Positions 40,685 to 49,723 of a stretch of 64,000 nucleotides of DNA are shown here, one piece after another (position 1 is the stretch's first letter; the number at the start of each line of letters is the position of its first letter). This DNA comes from CAXXOK01 sp963674895 (GTDB lineage: Bacteria; Bacillota; Clostridia; Christensenellales; Aristaeellaceae): positions 496,001 through 560,000 of the forward strand of contig CAXXCY010000002.1 of NCBI GenBank assembly GCA_963674895.2, in the 5' to 3' direction. Below the pieces are notes generated by a model. The model was not told where the DNA came from. It saw only the letters and a list, made by a program, of their open reading frames with translations, and did no database searches. Both the position numbers and the translations under genes were made by a program.

Positions 40685-42475
40685 TTAATCGATGCAGGGA
40701 ATCCGCACGTCCACCTGCGTGCCTTGGCCCTTTTTACTGCGGATGACAAGGCCGTAATCTGAACCGAACATTCCAACAATCCGCGCGTGCACGTTATACA
40801 GTCCATATCCGGCTTCGGAGGAACAGGTGGCGTCCAGCAGCTTTTTCTGGGTCTGCGCGTCCATTCCCACGCCGTCGTCGGCGACTGTGAATACGATATC
40901 CTCCCCGTCCAGTCTGCCCGTGAGGGTGAGCGCGCCCGTTTTTTTGCCGGACTCCAGGATACCGTGCAGGATCGCGTTCTCCAGCAATGGCTGGAGCAGA
41001 AGCTTGATGGTGCTGTGGGGAAGGATGGCGGGATCGATCTGCTTTTTGTAGATGATACGGCCCTCAAAGCGCATTTGCTGGATCTTCATATACATATCCG
41101 CGTGCTCGATTTCCTCGCTGACCAGGATGAACTCACGGCCTTTGCTCAGGCTGATCTTGTAAAACCGGGAAAGGCTGTCGATCAGGTTGGTTACGTGCTC
41201 GATCTGGTGGTACTGTGCGTTCCAGTTGATCAGCTCCAGCGTGTTGTACAGGAAATGCGGCTGGATTTGCGCCTGCAGCATATTCATCTCGGCACGCTGC
41301 AGCTCTTTATCCATGCGGCTGGTTTCCTCGATGAGGTTTCGGATTCGGGCCATCATCTGGCTGAAGGTGCTGTTTAGCACCGCAATCTCGTCATGACCGG
41401 CGATTTTTTCCTCCGCCGGGTTCAGATCTCCTTCGCGCACCTTGCCGATGATATCCATTAAAATCTGGATCCGGTTGGTGATGGAATTGCAGATGATACG
41501 GGCAAGCATATATCCCGCAAAGCCGATCAGAAGCATGAACAGGATGGAAAGCATCCAGATTCCGGATGTTTCCTGCCAGATCTGTGCATCCGAAACGCAG
41601 GTGATCACCCGCATGTTCTGAATTCCAAGCGGCAAAAACGCCAGATATCCTCTCATACCGTTTACGCTTCCCTTGTACCATTGGATTCCCTCTGTGGAAA
41701 GCAGGGACTCCTTTCCCGTGTTTGTTGTGTAGGTATCGTCGGGCATCAGCACGTTGCTGCCCTGCTCATCCACTAGGGAGACGATCCCGTTTTTGTATAC
41801 GCTGTGCGCCTCCAGCACCTGGAGAAGATAGGAGGGATATACATCCAGCATAATGACCGCCAGCGGATCGTCGGCAAACTGCACGCCGCGGACCAATTGT
41901 ACGTCGGACAGCACAACGCGCGTTGCCTCGTCCTCCAGTCCAGTGTATTTTACCGTTCTGGCGTTGATCCAAAGGCTTTCCTGACCGTTTAAGACGGACT
42001 CGTACCACAGCTCTCCCTCAATCTCCTCGATGGGGAACACATTCACCCGCTGGTTGACCATGTTGCCCGCAACAAATGGATGCACGCGGACCCGGAAAAT
42101 TTTGTCGCTGTCCTCGACCATCATGGTTTCCTTGCTGAGGTCGCGCAGGCTGAGCACCTGGGAAAACGCCTCGGCATCTTGCCCTAGAATCAGCGCTTCC
42201 TTCAGGTCGTTGTCCGCAGCAAGGGATGCGGTGGTATGCTCGATCTCCTCCATGCGGTACAGCAGGCTGTCGCGGATGGCCACCATGGATTTCGAGGCCA
42301 GATCAATCATGGATCGGATTGAGGCACGGGTATATGATGTGGTGATGATGACGGTGAGCACGCTCAGCGTCACAAAGATCAGCATAAAAAAGGAAAGCAT
42401 CAGCTTACGCTTGAGCGAAAGGTTGTCCATGTACATGGAAAGCGTTGCATGCTTTGCTTTGTTCGGAGAACGCAC
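40685..42475 (-). CDS. YesM-like sensor histidine kinase
   Basis: This 596-aa membrane kinase has a transmembrane segment near residue 30, an extracellular sensor of about 240 residues, a second transmembrane segment (near 295-315), a HAMP linker and a His_kinase domain with the phospho-acceptor motif QIQPHFLYNTLELI. A GHKL ATPase has TVADDGVGMDAQ and GYGLYNVHARI. It is the partner of the adjacent response regulator. Start codon is GTG; 42475 has AAAAGG at good spacing, and GTG 42484 is possible. Similar proteins sense polysaccharide fragments and drive neighbouring importers. Confidence 0.9.
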   Translation of the reverse strand: MRSPNKAKHATLSMYMDNLSLKRKLMLSFFMLIFVTLSVLTVIITTSYTRASIRSMIDLASKSMVAIRDSLLYRMEEIEHTTASLAADNDLKEALILGQDAEAFSQVLSLRDLSKETMMVEDSDKIFRVRVHPFVAGNMVNQRVNVFPIEEIEGELWYESVLNGQESLWINARTVKYTGLEDEATRVVLSDVQLVRGVQFADDPLAVIMLDVYPSYLLQVLEAHSVYKNGIVSLVDEQGSNVLMPDDTYTTNTGKESLLSTEGIQWYKGSVNGMRGYLAFLPLGIQNMRVITCVSDAQIWQETSGIWMLSILFMLLIGFAGYMLARIICNSITNRIQILMDIIGKVREGDLNPAEEKIAGHDEIAVLNSTFSQMMARIRNLIEETSRMDKELQRAEMNMLQAQIQPHFLYNTLELINWNAQYHQIEHVTNLIDSLSRFYKISLSKGREFILVSEEIEHADMYMKIQQMRFEGRIIYKKQIDPAILPHSTIKLLLQPLLENAILHGILESGKKTGALTLTGRLDGEDIVFTVADDGVGMDAQTQKKLLDATCSSEAGYGLYNVHARIVGMFGSDYGLVIRSKKGQGTQVDVRIPCID

Positions 42476-42477
42476 GA

Positions 42478-44019
42478 CTAACACCTTTTCCTGAATTCGT
42501 TGGGGGTTACGCCCATGTTACGCTTGAACACGTTGACAAAATAGGAATAGCTGTTGAAGCCCACCTGTTCCGCAACACTGAAGAGCTTGCACGCGGGATC
42601 CGCCATCAAGCGCTTGGAGGCGTCGATGCGCGTGTTTTCAATAAACTGCCGGATAGTAAGGCCGGTTTCGCCCTTGAAGATCCCGCCCAGATAATTCTTC
42701 GACAGGTTGACGGCGTCGGCGATGGAATCCAGGGAAATATCATCCTGATAATGCATGGTAATGTACTGGATCGACGCCCTCACCGCAAGACTGTGGCCCG
42801 TGAGCCGCTGATCCATCATGAGGTATTCCTCAAACAGGCTAAGGATCAGCTTACACGCGGTGCGTAGGCATCCATATTGGCAGACATCCGCCATATTGCC
42901 GTGGATAGGTACTCTGTCGGTGCTTGCATAGTCCGCCAGCTTCATATACCGCTGCAATAGCCAGCGGAAAACCGTGGCCAAGAGCCACATATGATGTATC
43001 AGATCCTGCGGGCTGTGGCTGTTGGTCATCACCGCTTCCGCCTCGTTCATCAGGGTCAGGAACGCCTGGCGGTTCTTCTGTTCCACATACTCGCAAAGTT
43101 TTTGAAAAGTGACGTTGTGCCAGCCTTCCGCGGTTTTTGTATGGGAAAGACGCCGGATATGAGCGTTTTCGGGGAACAGAAACGCGGCGGCCTGCTTCTT
43201 GAGCGCGTCCTGCGCGGAGAGGTTCAGCCGCTTCAAACTGCCTACCGTTTTACCTAGGCAAAGCTGTATACCGAACTCCCCGTTCGCCTCCTGAAGCGCC
43301 GCATCCAGCCTGTCCAAGAGAGCGTCCGCGGGTTCGCTAAGTTCGCAGTGCAGTACGATCTGGTTGGGCTGCCATTGTGCGTACAGCAAAAAGCCTCGCC
43401 AACCGGCCATCGCCTTCGCAATAGCTTGTTCATACTGGAGCATGTAGCCGGCGTTGGATTCCGGCGCTTTGGAATGAACGAGCCGGACGATAACCGCGGC
43501 AAACCCATATCCTCCTTCAGCTTTCAGGTGCAGTTGTTCCATAAGTTTCCGGGTGATCTGCTCCCTGGGCACTTCTTTCATATACAGGTGAGCAAGCTGC
43601 CGGTAAAGGATCAGCTTGCCTTGATCGTCAGTTGCGCTGCCGCGGCTTTCTAAAAGCGTTTGTACGCGTTTGAGCATCTCTTCCACAGCGGGAATCTGCA
43701 GCGGCTTTTCGATGTATTCCAACGCGCCCAGGTGGATGGCAGCCTTAAGATATTCCTTGTCACAAAATCCGCTGACGAATACGATGACGCACTGCGTGTC
43801 CATCGTGCGGATGGCTTCGGCGCAGGCAATACCGTCCATACGCGGCATACGCACATCCAAAATCGAAAGGTCCGGCCGATGCAGGCGGGCCATGCGGCTG
43901 CCTTCCAGCCCGTCTTCGGCTTCGGCGACGATTTGCATATTGAATTTTTGCCAGTTGACTTTTTCCCGCAAGCCGCGCCGGGTGGTCGATTCGTCTTCCA
44001 CCAGAAGAACTTTCCACAT
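42478..44019 (-). CDS. YesN-like response regulator with AraC DNA-binding domain
   Basis: This 513-aa regulator has a receiver domain (residues 1-120; VLLVEDESTTRRG, phospho-acceptor Asp in LSILDVRMPRMDG, Lys in YIEKPLQIP), a long central region of about 280 residues, and a C-terminal AraC/XylS pair of helix-turn-helices (ISLDSIADAVNLSKNYLGGIFK and FSVAEQVGFNSYSYFVNVFKRNMG). Its stop nearly abuts the start of the kinase gene. It probably activates the importer operon downstream. Confidence 0.92.
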   Translation of the reverse strand: MWKVLLVEDESTTRRGLREKVNWQKFNMQIVAEAEDGLEGSRMARLHRPDLSILDVRMPRMDGIACAEAIRTMDTQCVIVFVSGFCDKEYLKAAIHLGALEYIEKPLQIPAVEEMLKRVQTLLESRGSATDDQGKLILYRQLAHLYMKEVPREQITRKLMEQLHLKAEGGYGFAAVIVRLVHSKAPESNAGYMLQYEQAIAKAMAGWRGFLLYAQWQPNQIVLHCELSEPADALLDRLDAALQEANGEFGIQLCLGKTVGSLKRLNLSAQDALKKQAAAFLFPENAHIRRLSHTKTAEGWHNVTFQKLCEYVEQKNRQAFLTLMNEAEAVMTNSHSPQDLIHHMWLLATVFRWLLQRYMKLADYASTDRVPIHGNMADVCQYGCLRTACKLILSLFEEYLMMDQRLTGHSLAVRASIQYITMHYQDDISLDSIADAVNLSKNYLGGIFKGETGLTIRQFIENTRIDASKRLMADPACKLFSVAEQVGFNSYSYFVNVFKRNMGVTPNEFRKRC

Positions 44020-44073
44020 ACGGCGTTCACTCCTCTCCGCAAGATGGAGGCATCTTCCATACAGGTAATCCGT

Positions 44074-45027
44074 TTATTGCGCGCCAGCCTGCATGGCCAG
44101 CGAAAGGGCGGCGTAATCGCCGAGCTGGTCCCCGAGCCTTGCGGGCAGCCGCATGCACGCCTGCGCCGAATCGGAAAGCGCTTCGGCCCGCAAAGCTTCC
44201 TCCAGAGCCGGGCACAGCAGATCCGTGCACCGGGCGTAGATGGAACCGATGACGATGCACTCGGGATTGAGAATGTCTACAAGCAGCGCGAGCCCCTGCC
44301 CGAGCATGCGCCCGCACAGGGTGAAGGTTTCGGTTGCCGCGGCATCTCCCGCGCGGGCGGCGTCTGCCACCGTTTTTACATCAATCTCGCCCGCGCTCCA
44401 GTAGGCGGGCGTGATGCCCTTTTGCAGGTATCCCAAGCCGATTGTTTTGGCAAGCTGAGTCAGGCCGCCTCCTGAGCAGAAGCCTTCGAAAGAACCCTGC
44501 TTGCCGTAGCCGACGGGGCCGAACTCACACAGCCGCCAATGGCCGACCTCCCCCGCGTTGCCCAGAGTGCCCCGGTATAGATTGCCGTTTAAAATCAGGC
44601 CCGCGCCCATGCCCGTGCCGAAGGTCAGGAAAACCAGATTGGAATAGCCGGCGCCGGCGCCCCAGCGCCACTCGGCCAGCGCGCAGGCGTTGGCATCGTT
44701 TTCGAGAACGGCAGGCGCGTGCAATACGTCGGAAGCCCATTTCGTCAGCGATACTTTGGACCAGCCAGGCAGGTTGGGAGGATTGAGAAGGATGCCGTTC
44801 TTGGCATCCATAGGATTGCCCGCGCTGATACCTATGCCCGCGATTGGCTCGTCGCAGCATTCCTCATGGGCCAAAGCGCACAGGCGGGTCATCGCCTCCT
44901 CCAGCGTCGGTGGCGTGGGAAAGGCATGCCGGGTTACTATTTTTGGTTTGCCCCCGTCCGTATCGCGCCCAATGGCAACGGCGCACTTGGTGCCGCCGAT
45001 ATCAAAACCCGCGTACAGGCCGCTCAT
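44074..45027 (-). CDS. ROK family kinase, divergent zinc-site type
   Basis: This 317-aa ROK protein has GFDIGGTKCAVAIGRD, a VLENDANACALAEWRWGAG catalytic segment and FLTFGTGMGAGLI. The usual CxCGxxGCxE site is replaced by GHWRLCEFGPVGYGKQGSFEGFCSGGG, a variant I associate with a Clostridia sub-branch next to SIS proteins. No helix-turn-helix is present, so it is an enzyme. ATG 45027 overlaps the SIS stop (ATGA) and has GGGGAGG upstream. It forms the second SIS/ROK pair in this region. Confidence 0.88.
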   Translation of the reverse strand: MSGLYAGFDIGGTKCAVAIGRDTDGGKPKIVTRHAFPTPPTLEEAMTRLCALAHEECCDEPIAGIGISAGNPMDAKNGILLNPPNLPGWSKVSLTKWASDVLHAPAVLENDANACALAEWRWGAGAGYSNLVFLTFGTGMGAGLILNGNLYRGTLGNAGEVGHWRLCEFGPVGYGKQGSFEGFCSGGGLTQLAKTIGLGYLQKGITPAYWSAGEIDVKTVADAARAGDAAATETFTLCGRMLGQGLALLVDILNPECIVIGSIYARCTDLLCPALEEALRAEALSDSAQACMRLPARLGDQLGDYAALSLAMQAGAQ

Positions 45028-45671
45028 ACTTCCGCCTCCCCGAAAAAGGCCTCCTCCAGCATGGCGCACAGGCAGTGGTAGACCGGAAGGTGCAGTTCCT
45101 GCACGAGGAAGGTCTCCGTTTCCGGCACAGCCAGCAAAACGTCGCAATGCGGGGCCAGTTTACCGCCGATTGCGCCGGTCAGCCCGATGATTTTGGCGCC
45201 CCGGCATTTGGCGGCCAGGGCGGCCAGACAGATATTTTCCGCGTTTCCCGAGGTGGAGATGCCGAGAAGGACGTCCTGAGGACCCGCGTAGGCGTATGCC
45301 TGCTGAGCATACGTCATGCGGGGATCCACATCGTTATTGAACGCGGTGCTCAGGCCGATCATGCCTGTTAACACGATCGCAGGCAGCGCACGCTGCAGCT
45401 TGTCCGCCAGAGCCTGGCCTTCTTCTCCCAGACCGGCAAGCGAGGTCTGCTCGGCGGGTGGCAGGGGACGGCGCAGCAAATAGCCTTTCATCAGTTCCCC
45501 CGCTATGTGCTCGCAGTCGCAGGCGCTGCCGCCATTGCCGCATAGAAGCAATTTGCCGCCGTTTTGATAACTTTGCGCGAGCACAGCATACGCCTGCTCG
45601 ATTGTTTCCCGCATGACGGAAAGCTGGGGATATCGGTTGATAAGGGTATGCAAATATCGGATCGGTTCCAT
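45024..45671 (-). CDS. SIS-domain phosphosugar isomerase, GmhA-like
   Basis: This 215-aa protein has the SIS loop KLLLCGNGGSACDCEHIAGELMKGY and the second motif LLGISTSGNAENICLAALAA, plus the C-terminal ELHLPVYHCLCAMLEE helix of GmhA-type proteins. An insert after the first motif (LLRRPLPPAEQTSL...) is not found in the 33-kb copy. The start at 45671 follows GGAGGAAT. It is encoded between the GH2 enzyme and the ROK kinase and is probably part of a pathway for phosphorylated sugars released by that enzyme. Confidence 0.88.
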   Translation of the reverse strand: MEPIRYLHTLINRYPQLSVMRETIEQAYAVLAQSYQNGGKLLLCGNGGSACDCEHIAGELMKGYLLRRPLPPAEQTSLAGLGEEGQALADKLQRALPAIVLTGMIGLSTAFNNDVDPRMTYAQQAYAYAGPQDVLLGISTSGNAENICLAALAAKCRGAKIIGLTGAIGGKLAPHCDVLLAVPETETFLVQELHLPVYHCLCAMLEEAFFGEAEV

Positions 45672-45682
45672 ATATTCCTCCG

Positions 45683-47905
45683 TTAAAGCGAGCGTATGAT
45701 TTGAATCCATTGTAGCACTTTTTGAGGATCAAAGGGCGGGAAACCAGAAATGTAATGGTTTGCGTAATGTTCGCTTCCGATGGACCAGTGCAGAAGATAC
45801 AGCTTCTGCGTGCCGGCCAGTTCCCGAATACTGCCTGCAACATCGTTCCCGTCTGCCTTTATGCATGTTTGTCCGGACAGCAGAAGCGCACCGGTTTCCC
45901 CGTCTTCCACACGCCAGCTGACAAGCGCATCCTCCCGGCTGTCGTTAGACAAAACCACGTCGTGACTCCAATCCCGAAGCTCGTCCATCATCAGGCAGAC
46001 CGGCGTATGTACGCGCCGAAGCCAGGTAAAGGCCAGCTTCTTCGAAAAATAGTAGTCCACAACAGCGTCGGATATCTGCGGCCAGCCGTCCAGCATGTTC
46101 CACCAGATGATGCCTGTGTGCCGCCATTTCAGAATGCGCGTGCGCTCCACGAAAAACTTTTTCGCCTCCGCCTGGGAAAATTGCGAGAACAGCGAAAAGG
46201 TTTCCAAATCCTGCGGAGTTTCGCCAACCAAAATCGTTACCTGATCCGCCATCAGTTGGTTGCGGTTATAATGACGCGGAACATTCATGAGATAATCGGT
46301 GTTATGGGTGTCCCAGGCGCTGTTGGTATACGGCCACAGCTTTTCTTTGGGAAGGAATTTGGCGAGAGACTCGGGCGAAGGACAGCCGTGATACCCGCAT
46401 TCGCTGATGAAGTGTGCCTTGGTATGCTTATAAAAATCATCCTTAAAGTAGGCCCGCGCGCCCCAGTTGTGCTGCTCCGGCACATCGTAGCGCAGGCTGC
46501 CTGCGGGGATATAGGGCGAGGAAGGGAGAAACTTGCGGTACGGATCGTGCATGCGGACGCAGTGCGGAAGAACCTTCCGGGTAATGGCGTTATACCGGTT
46601 CTCCTCAGTGGCAAATCGCTTGCCGATGTATACTTCATCCACTTCGTTGTCCCCCGCCCACAACAGGATGCTTGGATGGTTGCGGAGTTTGACGATCACT
46701 GATTCCGCTTCGGCTTCGATTATACGGTAAAACGCGTCATCCTGCGGATAAATGGCGCACGCCATAGCGAAATCCTGCCAGACAAGCAGCCCGTACCGGT
46801 CGCACAAATCGAAGAATGCATGGTCCTCATATACGTTGCCGCCCCAGCAGCGCACGATATTACATCCCATTTCATGAAACAGCGATAGCGCACGCTCATA
46901 CCGCTCCGTGTCCCGGCTGTGCATGGCGTCCAGCGGAACCCAGTTGCTTCCCTTTGCCAGGATCGACGTTCCATTAACGCGGATGCGGAATTCCCCTTCA
47001 TCTCCCGCTTTCATCACGTGGTCGATTTCAATCCGGCGGATGCCGATGATATCCGTTTTCGTATCCACAACCACTCCGTCGCGCACAAGTTCCATTGTGA
47101 CCGGATACAGATTCGCGTCGCCATAACCGCGCGGCCACCACAGGCGCGGATTGTTGATGGTGATAAGCCCTTCCCCGCTGACGAAAAGCGCCGGCTGTTC
47201 CGTATAAAAGCCGTCGCCTGATACACGGACGGAGAAACCTTTCAAAATCGGTGCGTCCGTAGTAAAGCGATACTTATACACAAGTTCCGCGCGCACTTGC
47301 GATGCCGAAACGGTGGCATAATAGGCCTGCGTGATGCGTGTGTCCGGCACGATGTCCAGATGAACACCGCGCCAAAGCCCTGCGGAAGGGAACCGTGGCA
47401 TGATGTCCCACCCAAAGGAATGGGGCGGCTTACGCTGCCACACAAATTCATCCGTATGCTCGCCGCCGGACAGCGCTGCGGCATAGGTTCGCTTACGGGC
47501 CATGTTGGCGGCCGAATGAATGAAAACCGCGATCTTGTTGGTTGCTTTGTGCTCAACGGCTTGCGTTACATCGAAGGTGTGCGAAATAAGCATGTTGTCG
47601 CACGAGCCGACGGGAATTCCGTTGACCGTGACGTCCGCATAGGTATTGACGCCTTCCAGCGTAAGGGATATCTTTTCCCCCGCCATATCCTCCGTAAGGG
47701 AAAATTCCCGTTCCAGACGCCACTCATAGAATTCAAACTTCCGGAACAAATAGACGTTTTCTCCAAAAAAAGGATCGGGTTCTACGCCCGCCCGCACCAG
47801 ATCAAGTTCCACGTTGCCAGGCACCTGTGCCGGAATTTGCGACCAGGACGTTTTTCCGTTTTCAAGCCGGTAAAACATAGTCCACTTTCCGTCAAGTGAT
47901 ATCAT
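45683..47905 (-). CDS. Glycoside hydrolase family 2, beta-mannosidase-like
   Basis: This 740-aa cytoplasmic enzyme (no signal peptide) has the GH2 order: an N-terminal jelly-roll sugar-binding domain (MISLDGKWTM, FRKFEF, LTLEGVNTYADVTVNG), an immunoglobulin-like domain and a TIM barrel. The barrel has CNIVRCWGGNVYE, acid/base Glu421 (WAGDNEVDE) and nucleophile Glu502 (FISECGYHG). SWVP-type and WWPRG motifs match beta-mannosidases rather than beta-galactosidases. It starts the long minus-strand gene run, with AAGGAG before the ATG. Likely substrates are mannosides taken up by the importer in the same run. Confidence 0.9.
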   Translation of the reverse strand: MISLDGKWTMFYRLENGKTSWSQIPAQVPGNVELDLVRAGVEPDPFFGENVYLFRKFEFYEWRLEREFSLTEDMAGEKISLTLEGVNTYADVTVNGIPVGSCDNMLISHTFDVTQAVEHKATNKIAVFIHSAANMARKRTYAAALSGGEHTDEFVWQRKPPHSFGWDIMPRFPSAGLWRGVHLDIVPDTRITQAYYATVSASQVRAELVYKYRFTTDAPILKGFSVRVSGDGFYTEQPALFVSGEGLITINNPRLWWPRGYGDANLYPVTMELVRDGVVVDTKTDIIGIRRIEIDHVMKAGDEGEFRIRVNGTSILAKGSNWVPLDAMHSRDTERYERALSLFHEMGCNIVRCWGGNVYEDHAFFDLCDRYGLLVWQDFAMACAIYPQDDAFYRIIEAEAESVIVKLRNHPSILLWAGDNEVDEVYIGKRFATEENRYNAITRKVLPHCVRMHDPYRKFLPSSPYIPAGSLRYDVPEQHNWGARAYFKDDFYKHTKAHFISECGYHGCPSPESLAKFLPKEKLWPYTNSAWDTHNTDYLMNVPRHYNRNQLMADQVTILVGETPQDLETFSLFSQFSQAEAKKFFVERTRILKWRHTGIIWWNMLDGWPQISDAVVDYYFSKKLAFTWLRRVHTPVCLMMDELRDWSHDVVLSNDSREDALVSWRVEDGETGALLLSGQTCIKADGNDVAGSIRELAGTQKLYLLHWSIGSEHYANHYISGFPPFDPQKVLQWIQIIRSL

Positions 47906-47984
47906 AGTCCTATCTCCTTACAAAATGATAGCTCCAGTATACTGTCTGCCCCGCTCAATTCACTATTCACATCTTCACAAAAGT

Positions 47985-48013
47985 TTGCAGATATTACGAT
48001 TTCCCTATATAAT
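47985..48013 (+). promoter_or_regulatory. Promoter of the AraC-type regulator gene
   Basis: TTGCAG (47985-47990), a 17-base spacer and consensus TATAAT (48008-48013) lie 20 bases before the ATG at 48034. The same 130-base gap must hold the divergent GH2 promoter; a TATACT at 47942-47937 on the minus strand is its likely -10 box. Confidence 0.75.
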
Positions 48014-48033
48014 TTACATGGGAGGATATGCCG

Positions 48034-48888
48034 ATGAAAACTGCGCCCGACCGCCTGACACTGCTTGATAATACACACAAAAGCATTCTAAAATCCTATG
48101 ATATATATTACCAGGAAAGCGAGGTCAGACAATCGTTTCCCCTGCACTGGCATACATTTTGCGAGATCGAGCTTGTCGTTGGCGGCAACGGCACGCAAGG
48201 GATAAACGGGCATTCGATGCATTTAGAACCTGGCAGCTTTTATTTGCTTTCTCCTACGGACATGCACCGGTTAAGCGCTGACGTGCCTCTCATGATTTAC
48301 AGCATTAAAATACCAAGCGGCAGAATCCCCGCAATCCTTGAAAAACAACTGTACCTGAACACAATTCCGGCCATCGCACATTTGCATGGCGAAGATTTTA
48401 CGGTATGTCGCTACGACTTTCTTCGTCTACGTTCTTTTTTATCCAAATCGTCTCCCTATGGAGAATCAAAGGTGAATGCTCTGATCGTACTTTTGCTGAC
48501 CACATTGTTCGATTCTGTACTGCCCAGTCAGAGCTTTGAATCCAGCACGGCTTTTCATCGTATTCATGCCGTGCTCAGATATATCCAGTCGCATTTTCTT
48601 TCTCCCATTACGCTTGACGAGGTCGCGTGTGTTGCGGATTTATCGCCGAACTATCTAAGCGCACAGTTTACACAGGCGGTCGGCTGTGGATTCATCGACT
48701 ATCTGACGCAGCTCCGGGTTCAGCATGCGTGCACGCTTTTAGAAGAAACGGACATGCGCATTACGGAAATTGCGTATGACTCTGGTTTTGGAAGTCTATC
48801 TCACTTTATACGTTGTTTCCATAAACAAAAACATGAAAAGCCGTCCGCCTATCGGTCAAGATTTACGAAACCTAAGAACAAAAAATGA
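48034..48888 (+). CDS. AraC family transcriptional regulator with cupin sensor
   Basis: This 284-aa regulator has an N-terminal AraC-type cupin (about residues 15-125; FPLHWHTFCEIELVVGGNGTQ and LEPGSFYLLSPTDMHRL metal- or sugar-binding strands) and a C-terminal double helix-turn-helix (ITLDEVACVADLSPNYLSAQFTQ and MRITEIAYDSGFGSLSHFIRCFHK). The start at 48034 suits the GGAGG at 48021-48025; ATG 48028 is too close. It is divergent from the GH2/SIS/ROK genes and is the natural candidate to control them. Its GC content is lower than that of its neighbours. Confidence 0.9.
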   Translation: MKTAPDRLTLLDNTHKSILKSYDIYYQESEVRQSFPLHWHTFCEIELVVGGNGTQGINGHSMHLEPGSFYLLSPTDMHRLSADVPLMIYSIKIPSGRIPAILEKQLYLNTIPAIAHLHGEDFTVCRYDFLRLRSFLSKSSPYGESKVNALIVLLLTTLFDSVLPSQSFESSTAFHRIHAVLRYIQSHFLSPITLDEVACVADLSPNYLSAQFTQAVGCGFIDYLTQLRVQHACTLLEETDMRITEIAYDSGFGSLSHFIRCFHKQKHEKPSAYRSRFTKPKNKK

Positions 48889-49723
48889 ACGTGAAAAGAT
48901 AGGCATGTTTTGCCCTCAGGAGTTTATCAGGCCACAAAAAACTGGATCCCATGCTATTTGAGGATTATACAGAAAATATTCCATGCAAATGAAATCTCAT
49001 CTGGTGAACGTCCATCTAATGACATAATACTACCATTATGAATACTGAACCCTTCTCTGGAAAGGATTCGTACTTTAGCTTCATCATACGATTTCTTTGC
49101 CATAAAGTATTCGCGCTCATCAAAAACTGAGGAGTTATTTGTTTGGTCCAGAAATCCCCTGAAACTCGAAACGATTTTCCAAAAGGATTTTTCTTAATCA
49201 TTATCTGTGAAAATCAACTGTATACAACTACTCAATTCATCAGAATACCTAGCCCACTTAGTTTTTAGCTGTAATACTGAAACCTCTGTAGTTTTTTACT
49301 ATCAGTTTGCTCTAATTCGAAAGCATCAAATAACTGTTGAACTCTTTAATAACCTCTAGCTTTGTATTATGAGCCATTTCCAATTCCCTTTTGTCGAGCT
49401 TGTAAATAAATAACCGTTTTTGATGCTTCAGACTTCTTTAGGTCTTGGTATGCCCCTGTATAATGTACACAGACTCACTCTATTTCTGTATATATTATAC
49501 TTTGGGCATGCCACTGACGTTTGCCATTCGTTCGTTTTAATTGTCTTACGGCTGCCTTTCCGGCTTTTATGCTTTGAAAAACTCACGTTTTCGGGCTGTT
49601 TCAAGTTTCGTATATGTACGGCCTGGCGCATACTGTCTTTTAGTGCCATTTACAGAAAGGGAGTAGATGTAATGTGCCTGCTGGGGCGGAATATTGTTGT
49701 TGATTCTTAATTTGAGGCTAATA
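48889..49723. other. AT-rich gap with no intact gene
   Basis: This 835-base stretch is markedly richer in A and T than the rest of the window. It contains broken reading frames on the minus strand (48954-49193 and 49428-49649) with in-frame stops, and no good promoter or ribosome binding site. It looks like a decayed insertion or horizontally acquired fragment. No transposase motif could be recognised. Confidence 0.5.
48954..49103 (-). pseudogene. Remnant reading frame in the AT-rich gap
   Basis: A minus-strand frame is open from 49193 to the stop at 48954. It includes MAKKSYDEAKVRILSREGF then NGSIMSLDGRSPDEISFAW, which looks protein-like. Upstream of 49193 the frame is closed, there is no convincing ribosome binding site and the flanks are full of stops. 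I do not recognise the family. It is most likely the end of a degraded gene. Confidence 0.3.

Noticed and set aside
49420..49710. 96-codon plus-strand frame in the AT-rich gap
   Set aside because: No ribosome binding site, no recognisable motif, and surrounding frames are degraded.
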